Made by a program: the position numbers and the translations under genes | Notes under the pieces: generated by a model | Told to the model about the DNA's origin: nothing | What the model saw: the letters and a program-made list of their open reading frames with translations, nothing else | Databases searched by the model: none | Shown: positions 28,184 through 36,409 of the stretch, piece by piece | Layout of the letters: the number at the start of each line of letters is the position of its first letter | How positions within the stretch are numbered: the stretch's first letter is position 1 | DNA from: Pseudomonadota bacterium | Lineage (GTDB): Bacteria > Myxococcota > Myxococcia > Myxococcales > Myxococcaceae | Length of the DNA: 64,000 bases | Direction of reading: 5' to 3' | Assembly (NCBI GenBank): GCA_023423535.1 | Contig: JAFAFL010000032.1 | Location: 124,001 to 188,000, forward strand

Positions 28184-30696
28184 CGAAGACCCACGGCACG
28201 ACCCTCGCGTTCGCTCTCTGCGCGGCGCTCTTCACCGCCACGGTGGCGCAGGCGCAGTTCCGCCCGCCGCCGATGACCGAGGCCGAGCGCATCTCGCGGC
28301 AGGCGGAGCAGATCAAGCTCGAGGGCAGCAAGGCGCTGCTCGCGGGAAACAAGCCGCGCGCGGCGGAGCGCTTCAAGAAGGCCTCCGAGCTCTACGCCAA
28401 CGCGCTGAAGGCCGACCCCACCCACGTCGAGGCGGGCGAGGGCTTCGGCGAGTGCGCCTCCGCGCTGAACGACAACGAGTCGGTGGTGCGGATGCTCACG
28501 CCGGTGATGGCGGCGAACCCGAAGGCGGTGAACGTCGCCTACTACCTCGGCGTGTCGCTGATGAAGCTCGAGCGCGCGGCGGAGGCGGTGCCGCTGCTCG
28601 AGCTGGTGTCGAAGAACGCGTCGAGCGAGCACCTCATCGTCCACTACTACCTCGGGCGGCAGTACCTCCTGACCGGCCAGCCGGACGCGGCGCAGGCGGA
28701 GCTGGAGAAGTACCTGCGCGCGCGGCCGGAGAAGCTCGCCGCGAACGATCACCAGATCCTCGCGCTGCTCGGGCACGCGCACCTCGCCGGCGGTCGCGGA
28801 GCGCAGGCGCGTGCGGCGTTCGAGAGCGCGCAGCGGGGACGCCCGGAGCTGGTGCCGCTGCAGATGGGCATTGCCGCGTCGCTGGAGGTGGAGGGCAAGC
28901 CGGGCGAGTCGATGACGCTGCTCGAGGGCCTGGCGCAGCGCTTCCCGCAGGCGCCGGAGCCGCGCGAGCGACTGGGCTGGCTGCTGCTCGCGGACGGGAA
29001 GACCGACCGCGCGGCGCTGATGGCGGACGAGGCGGTGAGGCTCGGCGCTTCGACGCAGACGCACCACCTCGCGGGTGAGGTGGCATTGGCGCTCGACCAG
29101 CCGAAGGCCGCGGAGGCGCACCTGCAGCGCGCGCTGGAGTTCTCGCCGGACTTCCAGCCGGCGCGCTTCTCGCTGGCCCGGGCGATCCAGGAGCAGGGCC
29201 GTCACCAGGACGCGGCGGCGCTGCTGGAGCAGGCGGCGAAGGGCGGGCTGAACACGCCGGAGCTGTGGGCCGCGTTGGGCTCCACCTACCGTCGCGCGGG
29301 CCGCTACCAGGAGGCGATCCAGACGCACCGCAAGGTCATCGCCATGCTGCCGGAATCGCCGCTGGGGCACGTGCTGCTCGGCGCGGACTACTACGCGACC
29401 GGTGAGTGGGATCCGGCGATCGACGCGTACACGCGCGCGCTGGAGCTCGACGCGAACCACGCGGGCGCAAAGAAGTGGCTGGCCGGCGCGCTGGCGCACA
29501 GGGCGCGGCTGCTCGCGCGGCAGGACCAGCTGGATGATGCGGCGCGGGTGCTGCGGCGCGCGTGGGACCTCCACCGCACGGCGCCGATGGCGCGGTCGCT
29601 GGCGTCGGTGCTCTTGACCCAGCGCGAGTACAAGGAGGCCGCGAGCGTGATGGAGCGCGGCGTGGCGCTTCCGGGCGCGGGCTGGCAGGAGCACCTGCTG
29701 CACGGCTACGCGCTGCTCGGTGCGGGACGGGCGCAGCCGGCGCTGGAGGCCTTCGAGGCCGCGGCGCGCGCGACGACCGACACCGCGGCACAGGGCGACA
29801 TCTACGCGGGCTGGGCGCTGACGAAGCTGGAGCTCGGCGAGTTCGACACCGCGCTGACGAAGCTGCTCGAGCCGGGCCAGAGCGGCCGCGCGGCGCAGGT
29901 GGCGGAGCAGAACCTCCCGCTCGCGCTGGTGCGGCGCGGGCTGGACAAGATTCGCGCGGGCGATCCGGAGGGCGCGGTGAAGGACTTCGACGCGCTCGAC
30001 AAGCTGAAGAAGGGGACCGATCCCGAGGTGGTGCGGCTCGCGCAGTACGGCCGCGGGCTGGTGGCGATCGAGGCGTCGCAGTGGGATGCGGCGCGCGGTC
30101 ACTTCAGGCGCGCGTTCGCCGGTGGCGGCAAGGGCGGCGGTGCGAAATGGCGCTACGCGTCCTCGGAGCTCCTCGCGGACGCGTACCTCGAGTACCGGCG
30201 CGGAAACATCGCGCGGTCGAAGCAGCGGCTCGCGCAGGCGAAGCGGCTCGCGGTGCCGGCGCAGGAGGAGTTCTTTGTCGCGGTGCACCGCGGTCAGCTC
30301 CGTCGCGAAGGCGAGCAGGCGCTGGCGAAGGGCCAGGCGGTGCCGGCGGAGCGCGCGCTGAAGGCGGCGCTGGCGGAGGAGCCGCTCAACGCGTGGGTGC
30401 AGGGGAACCTCGCCACCGTGGCGTACCGGAAGGGCAAGCACGCAGAGGCGGTCGCCGACTGGGAGAAGGTCTCTTCGGCGGTGGCGGAGGCGCACCTGAA
30501 CCTCGGGATCGACGCGCAGCTGCGGCAGAAGGACATGGAGAAGGCGGTGCTCCACTACGCGCGGTACTCGGCGTCCGGCGGGCGGCGCGCGCGGGAGGTG
30601 CGGGAGTGGCGCGAGCGCCTGATGAGCCTGTACGGCGTGGCGGAGCCGAGCGTGTCGAACGGTCCCGCGGCCACGGCTTCGGAGACCGCACCGTGA
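28180..30696 (+). CDS. exported tetratricopeptide-repeat protein
   Basis: The 838-residue protein begins at ATG 28180, overlapping the phosphatase stop (ATGA). Signal peptide: MTKTHGTTLAFALCAALF... cut after AQAQ (~residue 26). The rest is an almost continuous array of 34-residue TPR units with the usual W/LG/Y...A/F...A...P pattern (for example SELYANALKADPTHVEAGEG, AEAVPLLELVSK). It is probably a periplasmic scaffold, perhaps between the phosphatase sensor domain and the binding protein encoded next. No enzymatic domain is seen. Confidence 0.88.
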   Translation: MTKTHGTTLAFALCAALFTATVAQAQFRPPPMTEAERISRQAEQIKLEGSKALLAGNKPRAAERFKKASELYANALKADPTHVEAGEGFGECASALNDNESVVRMLTPVMAANPKAVNVAYYLGVSLMKLERAAEAVPLLELVSKNASSEHLIVHYYLGRQYLLTGQPDAAQAELEKYLRARPEKLAANDHQILALLGHAHLAGGRGAQARAAFESAQRGRPELVPLQMGIAASLEVEGKPGESMTLLEGLAQRFPQAPEPRERLGWLLLADGKTDRAALMADEAVRLGASTQTHHLAGEVALALDQPKAAEAHLQRALEFSPDFQPARFSLARAIQEQGRHQDAAALLEQAAKGGLNTPELWAALGSTYRRAGRYQEAIQTHRKVIAMLPESPLGHVLLGADYYATGEWDPAIDAYTRALELDANHAGAKKWLAGALAHRARLLARQDQLDDAARVLRRAWDLHRTAPMARSLASVLLTQREYKEAASVMERGVALPGAGWQEHLLHGYALLGAGRAQPALEAFEAAARATTDTAAQGDIYAGWALTKLELGEFDTALTKLLEPGQSGRAAQVAEQNLPLALVRRGLDKIRAGDPEGAVKDFDALDKLKKGTDPEVVRLAQYGRGLVAIEASQWDAARGHFRRAFAGGGKGGGAKWRYASSELLADAYLEYRRGNIARSKQRLAQAKRLAVPAQEEFFVAVHRGQLRREGEQALAKGQAVPAERALKAALAEEPLNAWVQGNLATVAYRKGKHAEAVADWEKVSSAVAEAHLNLGIDAQLRQKDMEKAVLHYARYSASGGRRAREVREWRERLMSLYGVAEPSVSNGPAATASETAP

Positions 30697-30731
30697 GCGC
30701 GGGGATCGTGAAGATGAAGAGGAGCCTGGGC

Positions 30732-31655
30732 ATGTCTCGCGCGGTGATGACGGTGGTGGCGTGTGCGCTGGTGCTGGCGGTCTCGCCGGCGGCGAACGCG
30801 CAGGGCAGCGGCGCCGGCAAGGGTGACCGGGTGACGCTCGGCGTGTTCCTGCCCACCACGATGGCGGACGGCCAGAAGCGCTTCGAGGTCTCGGAGCAGC
30901 TGGGACAGGCGCTGGAGAAGCGGCTCGGCAAGCCGGTGGTGGTGAAGAACTTCGGCCGCTACGAGGACTTCGCGCAGGCGGCGAAGAGCGGGCTCGACGT
31001 GATCGTGGTGGACGCGTGGGCCGCGGCGCACCTCGGGCCGAAGGACGAGCCGGTGGCGATGGGCGTCGTCGGCGGCGACACGCACCAGCGCTGGGGCGTG
31101 GTCACCGCGCAGCGCGGGCTGGTGAAGGACCTCAACGGGAAGCGGCTGGCGGTGCCGCGCGGCGTGCGCTCGCTGGACGCGAAGTTCGTCTCCAACGTCA
31201 TCTTCGTCGGCGACCTCGAGGCGGAGCGGCACTTCAAGCTGGAGTCGGTGCCCAACGCGGAAAGCGCGCTGAAGATGCTCGAGTCGAAGGCCGCGGACGC
31301 GGCGCTGGTGCCGCTCGCGCATGTGCCGGAAGGGACGCGCGCGGTGTACCGGTCGGCGCGCGTGCCGGGCGTGGTGGTGCTCTCGCTGAAGGGTGATGGC
31401 GCCTCGGTGCGGACCGCGTTCGAGGGCATGGGTGCGGTCGGCCCGTTCAGCGGCTTCACCGCGCCGAAGGAGCGGGACCTGCGCGAGCTGCGCGACCTGC
31501 TCACCCGCGGCGTACCGAAGCGCCAGGTCGTCGTCGCCGAGTCGCCGGTCGTGCGTCCGCAGCCCGCCGCGATGGTGGACGTCCGCGAGGTGGGGCTGGT
31601 GCTGCCCACGTTCCTCGACATGATGGACAACTCGAAGGAAACGCCGGACGACTGA
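30732..31655 (+). CDS. PhnD-like periplasmic substrate-binding protein without an ABC transporter
   Basis: I place the start at ATG 30732, preceded by AGGAG seven nt upstream and followed immediately by a signal peptide ending ANAQG. A GTG at 30693 overlapping the TPR stop by 4 nt (GTGA) and ATG 30714 are in frame and may be used instead. The 307-residue product has the layout of phosphate/phosphonate (PhnD) family binding proteins: VTLGVFLPTTMADG, the ALEKRLGKPVVV.N.GRYEDF segment, then V...G..VKDLNGKRLAVPRG and LKMLESKAADAALVPL. No permease or ATPase genes accompany it, so a sensory role with the RsbU-like phosphatase is more likely than transport. Confidence 0.82.
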   Translation: MSRAVMTVVACALVLAVSPAANAQGSGAGKGDRVTLGVFLPTTMADGQKRFEVSEQLGQALEKRLGKPVVVKNFGRYEDFAQAAKSGLDVIVVDAWAAAHLGPKDEPVAMGVVGGDTHQRWGVVTAQRGLVKDLNGKRLAVPRGVRSLDAKFVSNVIFVGDLEAERHFKLESVPNAESALKMLESKAADAALVPLAHVPEGTRAVYRSARVPGVVVLSLKGDGASVRTAFEGMGAVGPFSGFTAPKERDLRELRDLLTRGVPKRQVVVAESPVVRPQPAAMVDVREVGLVLPTFLDMMDNSKETPDD

Positions 31656-31690
31656 GCCGGCGCGGTTGTCTTCAGGAGGGGGATCTCGAG

Positions 31691-32218
31691 ATGAAGCGTT
31701 ACGCGGCGCTGCTCCGGGGCGTGAGCCCGATGAACCTCAAGATGGCGGACCTCAAGCGCTCGCTCGAGGCCGCCGGGTTCACCGACGTGCGCACCGTGCT
31801 CTCCAGCGGCAACGCCGTCTTCACCGTCGAGCGCGTGGCGTCGGAGCAGGCGCTGGCGGGCAAGGCGGAGCAGGCGATGGAGGAGACGCTCGGGCGAACG
31901 TTCATGACGATCGTGCGGCCGGTGTCGCACCTCGCGGCGCTGGTCGAGCGCGATCCGTTCGCGGAGTTCGAGCTCCCCGAGAAGGCGAAGCGGGTGGTGA
32001 CCTTCCTCCCCGACCCCGCGGACGCGAAGACGGTGCGGTCGCTGAAGCTGCCGATCGAGCTCGACGGCGCGCAGATCCTCGCGGCGAAGGGCGGAGAGGT
32101 TTTCAGCGCCTACGTGCCCTCGCCGAAGGGCCCGGTGTTCATGGGGCTCATCGAGAAGACCTTCGGCAAGGACGTGACCACGCGCACGTGGGACACGGTG
32201 AAGAAGCTCACGCGCTGA
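31691..32218 (+). CDS. DUF1697-family protein
   Basis: The 175-residue protein has the family hallmark start (YAALLRGVSPMNLKMADLK), an SSGNAVF segment and the C-terminal T-RTWDTVKKL pattern, all characteristic of DUF1697, a small uncharacterised soluble family. AGGAGG lies upstream of ATG 31691. Its 3' end overlaps the convergent STAS/ATPase gene by 11 nt. No function is known or suggested by context. Confidence 0.9.
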   Translation: MKRYAALLRGVSPMNLKMADLKRSLEAAGFTDVRTVLSSGNAVFTVERVASEQALAGKAEQAMEETLGRTFMTIVRPVSHLAALVERDPFAEFELPEKAKRVVTFLPDPADAKTVRSLKLPIELDGAQILAAKGGEVFSAYVPSPKGPVFMGLIEKTFGKDVTTRTWDTVKKLTR

Positions 32219-33797
32219 AGCCGTCCTTCTCCCCCTGCACCAGCTCGCGGAAGGCGAGGTACTCGTGGAGCAGGCCGGCGAAGCGCAGCGTCGAGCCGCA
32301 GCCGCTGCAGGGCCGCGGTGAGTCCACGTCGAGCTCGCGTACCGGCAGCTCGAAGGTGAAGGCCTCGAAGCAGGACGGGCACTCGAAGGGCGCCATCACG
32401 CTGCGGACGGTGGCGCGGCCGAGGAAGCCCTCCACCTCGCACGCGGAGCGCACCACCACCTCGGGACACGCCGCGAGCTCCACGTCGCGCGCGGGGAGGA
32501 CCGCTACCCACTGAAGCCAGCGGATGATGCCGGCGGAGGTGAAGCCGGTGATGCCGCTGAGGTCGAGCCGGAGCGCGCCGGCCTCGGGGAGCGGGAGGTC
32601 GAAGCGCTCGTTGATGCGGCCGGTGATGCGCTTGAGCACGCGGGTGGAGAGCTCGGCGGCGCTCTCAGCCCCGGTCGCGGCGACCGAGGTCGGGGTGGAG
32701 AGGCGCGGCAGGTCCGCGTCCTTCACGGAGAGAAGAGGCTCGCCGACGGAAAGCGGCGGAAGCGCGAAGTGGGTGAGGGTCTCGCCGCCCTCCGCTCCGG
32801 TCGAGGCGGGCGCCTGCGACTCGGGCTGCCAGAAGAGGTTGATGCTCTTCGAGACCTGGCGGAAGTCGGACGCGGTGTCCACGCGCAGGTACCAGCCGGC
32901 GAGGACCTCGGTGCGCACGCGCGGCTGCACGTTGAACACGAGCTGGTGCAGGCGCTTGAGCGACATGGCGAGCCCGAGGCCCGCGCCGCCGACCTTCTCC
33001 TCCACCGCATGACGGCGCGGCGCGAAGCCCTTGGCGAGGTAGTGGGTGATCCGCTCTCGCTCCAGCGCGCCGAAGCGGTCCGCCACCGAGAGCATCAGTC
33101 GCTGCCCGTCGCAGCCCCACGTGACGTCGACTGCGTCCTCCGGCGCCACCGCGAGCTCCGGCACCGGCCCGAGGTGCTCGTAGGTGAGCTTCCCCCGCTC
33201 GTCGCGCGGCGCGTGCAGGAGCGCGTTGACGATGAGCTCGTCGGCGACCGTGAGGACGTCCGGCACCACCGCTGGCGGGCACTCGAGGTCGGTGAGGTAG
33301 CCCTCGAAGGCCTCGAGGAGCCGCGCCTTCTCCGTCATCGACGCGATGCGGAACGGATGCAGCTTCACGCCCCACCCGCCGATGTACTTCTCGAGCCCGA
33401 AGACGTCGCCGCGGAGGACCTTCTGGCAGGTCACCTGCAGCTCGCGCTCGTCGATCAACGGGTACACCGCGCGCACCGCCCCGTGCTTCGCCACGAGGTG
33501 CGAGATGCCGTACGAGCGCATCAGCTGCAGCAGCGCCAGCTTGTCGCTGCCGAGCGAGAGCATCACCACCGGCACGCCTCCACGGCCCGCGCGCTCGAGG
33601 CAGCCGGTGACGTCGGCCGCGCTCGTGCTGTCGGTGTCGAGGAGGAGCAGGTGCGGGCTCTGAATCGAGTCGAGGTCCGCGGCGCGTTCGATGAAGCGCA
33701 GCTCGAGGCCGGCGGAGTGGAGCGCGCGGACGATCTGCCGCCGCGTGGGGGCCTGGCGCGCGAGTACGGCGACGTGGTGGGAGTGGGCGGTCTTCAT
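32208..33797 (-). CDS. three-part signalling protein: response-regulator-like, GHKL ATPase, C-terminal STAS-CxxC module
   Basis: The 529-residue product starts at ATG 33797, overlapping the upstream cyclase stop by 4 nt (ATGA). Residues ~8-120 resemble a receiver domain (HLLLLDTD in place of the usual phosphorylatable Asp strand, PVVMLSLG). The GHKL ATPase (~180-330) has DELIVNALLHAPRDERG and VGGAGLGL, with the subfamily signature seen at 23122 and 44363. The C-terminal part is a STAS-CxxC module: DLSGITGFTSAGIIRW with T420-S421 at the phosphoacceptor position, then CPSC (473-476) and CSGC (497-500). Carrying the ATPase and the STAS module in one chain suggests a built-in kinase-substrate pair. 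Zinc binding is inferred from the paired CxxC. Confidence 0.85.
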   Translation of the reverse strand: MKTAHSHHVAVLARQAPTRRQIVRALHSAGLELRFIERAADLDSIQSPHLLLLDTDSTSAADVTGCLERAGRGGVPVVMLSLGSDKLALLQLMRSYGISHLVAKHGAVRAVYPLIDERELQVTCQKVLRGDVFGLEKYIGGWGVKLHPFRIASMTEKARLLEAFEGYLTDLECPPAVVPDVLTVADELIVNALLHAPRDERGKLTYEHLGPVPELAVAPEDAVDVTWGCDGQRLMLSVADRFGALERERITHYLAKGFAPRRHAVEEKVGGAGLGLAMSLKRLHQLVFNVQPRVRTEVLAGWYLRVDTASDFRQVSKSINLFWQPESQAPASTGAEGGETLTHFALPPLSVGEPLLSVKDADLPRLSTPTSVAATGAESAAELSTRVLKRITGRINERFDLPLPEAGALRLDLSGITGFTSAGIIRWLQWVAVLPARDVELAACPEVVVRSACEVEGFLGRATVRSVMAPFECPSCFEAFTFELPVRELDVDSPRPCSGCGSTLRFAGLLHEYLAFRELVQGEKDGFSA

Positions 33798-36325
33798 CGC
33801 TGGGTCGGTGCGATAGGGGGCAGGCCTTTGACGCGGTAGAGGACGGTGGGCGCCTCGCGGCCCTTCAGCGTGACGGGCGCGAGGCGTTCGGCGGAGGTGC
33901 CTCGGGGGAGGCTGGTGAAGGTCGCTTCGGTGACGAGGATCTCGCTGCCGCGGCAGAGGCCCTGCACGCGCGCGGAGAGGTGCACCGCGTCGCCGATCGC
34001 CGTGTACTCCATGCGCTTCGACGAGCCGATGCTGCCCACCACCGCCTGCCCGGTGTTGATGCCGATACCTGCCGCCATGCCGGCTGCCGCCGCGTCCCAG
34101 GGCGGCCCGAGCGCACGCCAGCGGGCGAAGAGCTCCGGCAGCCGCGCCTGGATCCTCAGGGCCGCCCTCGCTGCGCGCTCCACGTGATCCGGCTGGTCGG
34201 TGGGCGCGTTCCAGAGCGCCATCAGCCCGTCGCCGGTGAACTTGTCGATGGTGCCCCGCGCCGCGAGGATCTCCTCGATCAGCACCGTGAACCACTGGTT
34301 GAGCACCTGGACCGCGAGCTCCGGGTCGAGCGTCTGCAGCAGGTCGCTGGCGCCGCGGACGTCGGTGAAGAGCACGGTGACGAGCCTGCGCGCGCCGCCG
34401 AGTGCGGGCGTGGCGCGGCCGGCGACGATCTCCTGCAGCACCGCGTCGGAGAAGTAGCGGGAGAGGCGCTCGCGCATGCGGCGCTCCACGAGGCTCTGGT
34501 GCTCGAGGTCCGCGCGCTCGAGGCCGGCGCTCACGTGGGACGCGACGCTCTCGAGAAAGGCGATGCCGCGCGGCTCGAACATGAAGTTCAGCGGCGAGCT
34601 CTCCGCGTAGATGACGCCGCGCACGCCGCCTTCGGGCTCGAGCACCGGCGCCGCGAGCACCGCCTTGCCGGGGAAGAGGTTCTGCGCGAGCCCGAGGTAG
34701 CGATCGTCCGAGAGCACGTTGCGGATCTGCAGCGGGCGGCCGTCGCGGCGGACGTCGGCCACGATCGCGTCGCAGAGCGGGTCGGGGACGTACTTCGTCG
34801 GCTTGCCGCGCAGGCGGTAGGCGCCCACCTGCACGACCTCGCCGGGCGCCGTGTCGTCGTCCGTGCGCGTGGAGTCTCCGGCCGCTGAGGCGGAGGTGCC
34901 GAAGAGGAAGATGCCCGCGCGGTCCGCCTCGAGCACCCGGGCGATGACCTCCAGCGAGAGCTCCACCAGGCGGGGGGGATCGGTCACCGTCACCGCGAGC
35001 TTGCCGACCTCCGAGGCGCCGAAGACGAGCCGCTGCGTGCGCTCGCGTTCTCGCACCGCCTCACCCGCCGCCTCGATGAGCGAGTCCACCCGGTCGAGAT
35101 CGCCGGTGATGCTCGCGTCGCTCTGCTGGCGCAGGTGCTGGACGAGCCCGCGTACCTCCACGAGGCGGTCCCACACCGAGGTGTCGTGGTCGAACGCGTC
35201 GCGGCGGAAGAGCTGCTGCGCGAGGGAGGAGATCTCCAGCTGCTCGAGCTCCTCGTCCTCCAGGTCGCCGGGCGGATGCGCCTTCAGCAGCGGGAGCAGG
35301 TCGGGGTGGTGCTCCGGCGCCACAAGCGCGCCGCAGGTGAGGCAGGGCCGCGCGGCGACGGTCCCGTCCTCCAGCCACTCGAGGTACTCGCGCGCGGAGA
35401 CTCGCATGGGCGCGCTGCGGTCGCACCGGCTGCAGGGGAAGGTGAGCCAGAGCGACTGCAGCGCCACGCCGTGACCCAGCCGCTCGTAGAGGAGGCCTCG
35501 CGCGACATGGGGAGGGACGCGCCAGAGGAACACCGCCTGCGCCGAGGATTGCGCGGTGCGCAGCACGTGCGAGAGCTGCCGGAAGCCGCCCGGGAGGACC
35601 TCGTTGACGGAGGCGAAGTCGTACACCGCGCGCCCATCGAGGCCCTCGGCGTGGCGGCGCACGTTGAGCTCGTCGGAGAGGGCGCCGCGCAGGGCGAGAA
35701 AGGTCAGGTCGCCGGAGACGAGCTTCACCGTCGGCGCGTCGCTGCGCGGTTGGCCGGTGGTGGCGGAGGCGAGGTACTGCGTCACCGCCGGGTGCGGCTC
35801 CGCCTGAGGCACCAGCGCGCCGAGCGCCGCAAAGTCGAGCGAGGAGTCGGTGAAGCGGAGGCTGCCGCGACAGGCCGCGCAGAGAAAGCGGGGAGGCTCG
35901 CCGCGGCGGATGAACTCCTCGGAGGCGCGCAGGTGGATGGAGCGCACCACCTCGTCGCCGCAGTTGTCGCAGGTGTAGGGCGCGAGCACCGAGAGCAGGT
36001 GCGAGGCGCCGCCGAAGCCGCTGACCATCAGGTACTGATCGACGAGCGGCGGCGTGGCGTTGATGACGTAGAGCCCTTCGATCTCCGGCGGCGGCCGGGA
36101 CACGGCGTCCATCCAGGCGCGGATGCCCATCGAGGTGATGCGGTTCACGCCGCCCACGTCGAGCACCACCTGACCGCGCAGCCCGTGCTCCTCGAGGCGC
36201 GGCTTCAGCGGTTCGCCGAGGCTGCCGGAGAGCCGCACATGCACCACCCGCCCGATCCTCTGGTGATCGATGCTGATGGTGGGCCGGACCGCGGCGAGGG
36301 CCGGACGCGAGCTCGAGGCGCTCAT
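33794..36325 (-). CDS. class III adenylate/guanylate cyclase with two N-terminal STAS-CxxC modules and GAF domain
   Basis: The 843-residue protein has module 1 (~20-155: VLDVGGVNRITSMGIRAW, T64-S65, then CDNC 119-122 and CAAC 149-152) and module 2 (~185-330: a degenerate STAS-like copy followed by CSRC and CLTC). A GAF-like domain (~405-590) and a class III cyclase domain (~630-830) follow. Cyclase metal Asps are in FTDVRG and FTGDG, and the purine-specifying Lys/Asp pair (KFTGDG, IGDAV) favours ATP. The transition-state Asn of GDxVNxxxR is His (GDAVHLSAR), so activity is uncertain. Its 4-nt overlap with the ATPase gene downstream mirrors the ATPase-kinase pair at 23122/23125. Start ATG 36325 has a poor ribosome site. 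Confidence 0.9.
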   Translation of the reverse strand: MSASSSRPALAAVRPTISIDHQRIGRVVHVRLSGSLGEPLKPRLEEHGLRGQVVLDVGGVNRITSMGIRAWMDAVSRPPPEIEGLYVINATPPLVDQYLMVSGFGGASHLLSVLAPYTCDNCGDEVVRSIHLRASEEFIRRGEPPRFLCAACRGSLRFTDSSLDFAALGALVPQAEPHPAVTQYLASATTGQPRSDAPTVKLVSGDLTFLALRGALSDELNVRRHAEGLDGRAVYDFASVNEVLPGGFRQLSHVLRTAQSSAQAVFLWRVPPHVARGLLYERLGHGVALQSLWLTFPCSRCDRSAPMRVSAREYLEWLEDGTVAARPCLTCGALVAPEHHPDLLPLLKAHPPGDLEDEELEQLEISSLAQQLFRRDAFDHDTSVWDRLVEVRGLVQHLRQQSDASITGDLDRVDSLIEAAGEAVRERERTQRLVFGASEVGKLAVTVTDPPRLVELSLEVIARVLEADRAGIFLFGTSASAAGDSTRTDDDTAPGEVVQVGAYRLRGKPTKYVPDPLCDAIVADVRRDGRPLQIRNVLSDDRYLGLAQNLFPGKAVLAAPVLEPEGGVRGVIYAESSPLNFMFEPRGIAFLESVASHVSAGLERADLEHQSLVERRMRERLSRYFSDAVLQEIVAGRATPALGGARRLVTVLFTDVRGASDLLQTLDPELAVQVLNQWFTVLIEEILAARGTIDKFTGDGLMALWNAPTDQPDHVERAARAALRIQARLPELFARWRALGPPWDAAAAGMAAGIGINTGQAVVGSIGSSKRMEYTAIGDAVHLSARVQGLCRGSEILVTEATFTSLPRGTSAERLAPVTLKGREAPTVLYRVKGLPPIAPTQR

Positions 36326-36409
36326 GGGGAGGACAGAGGTTAGTCCACTTCGGAGCCCCGCCGGAGGCCGGGCCCGCGGTTATGCGCAGCGCGGATCGTT
36401 ATGGCTCCG

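Noticed and set aside
32219..32523. A longer plus-strand frame continuing past the DUF1697 stop
   Set aside because: It is a different frame that shadows the minus-strand STAS/CxxC gene and has no start or family similarity.
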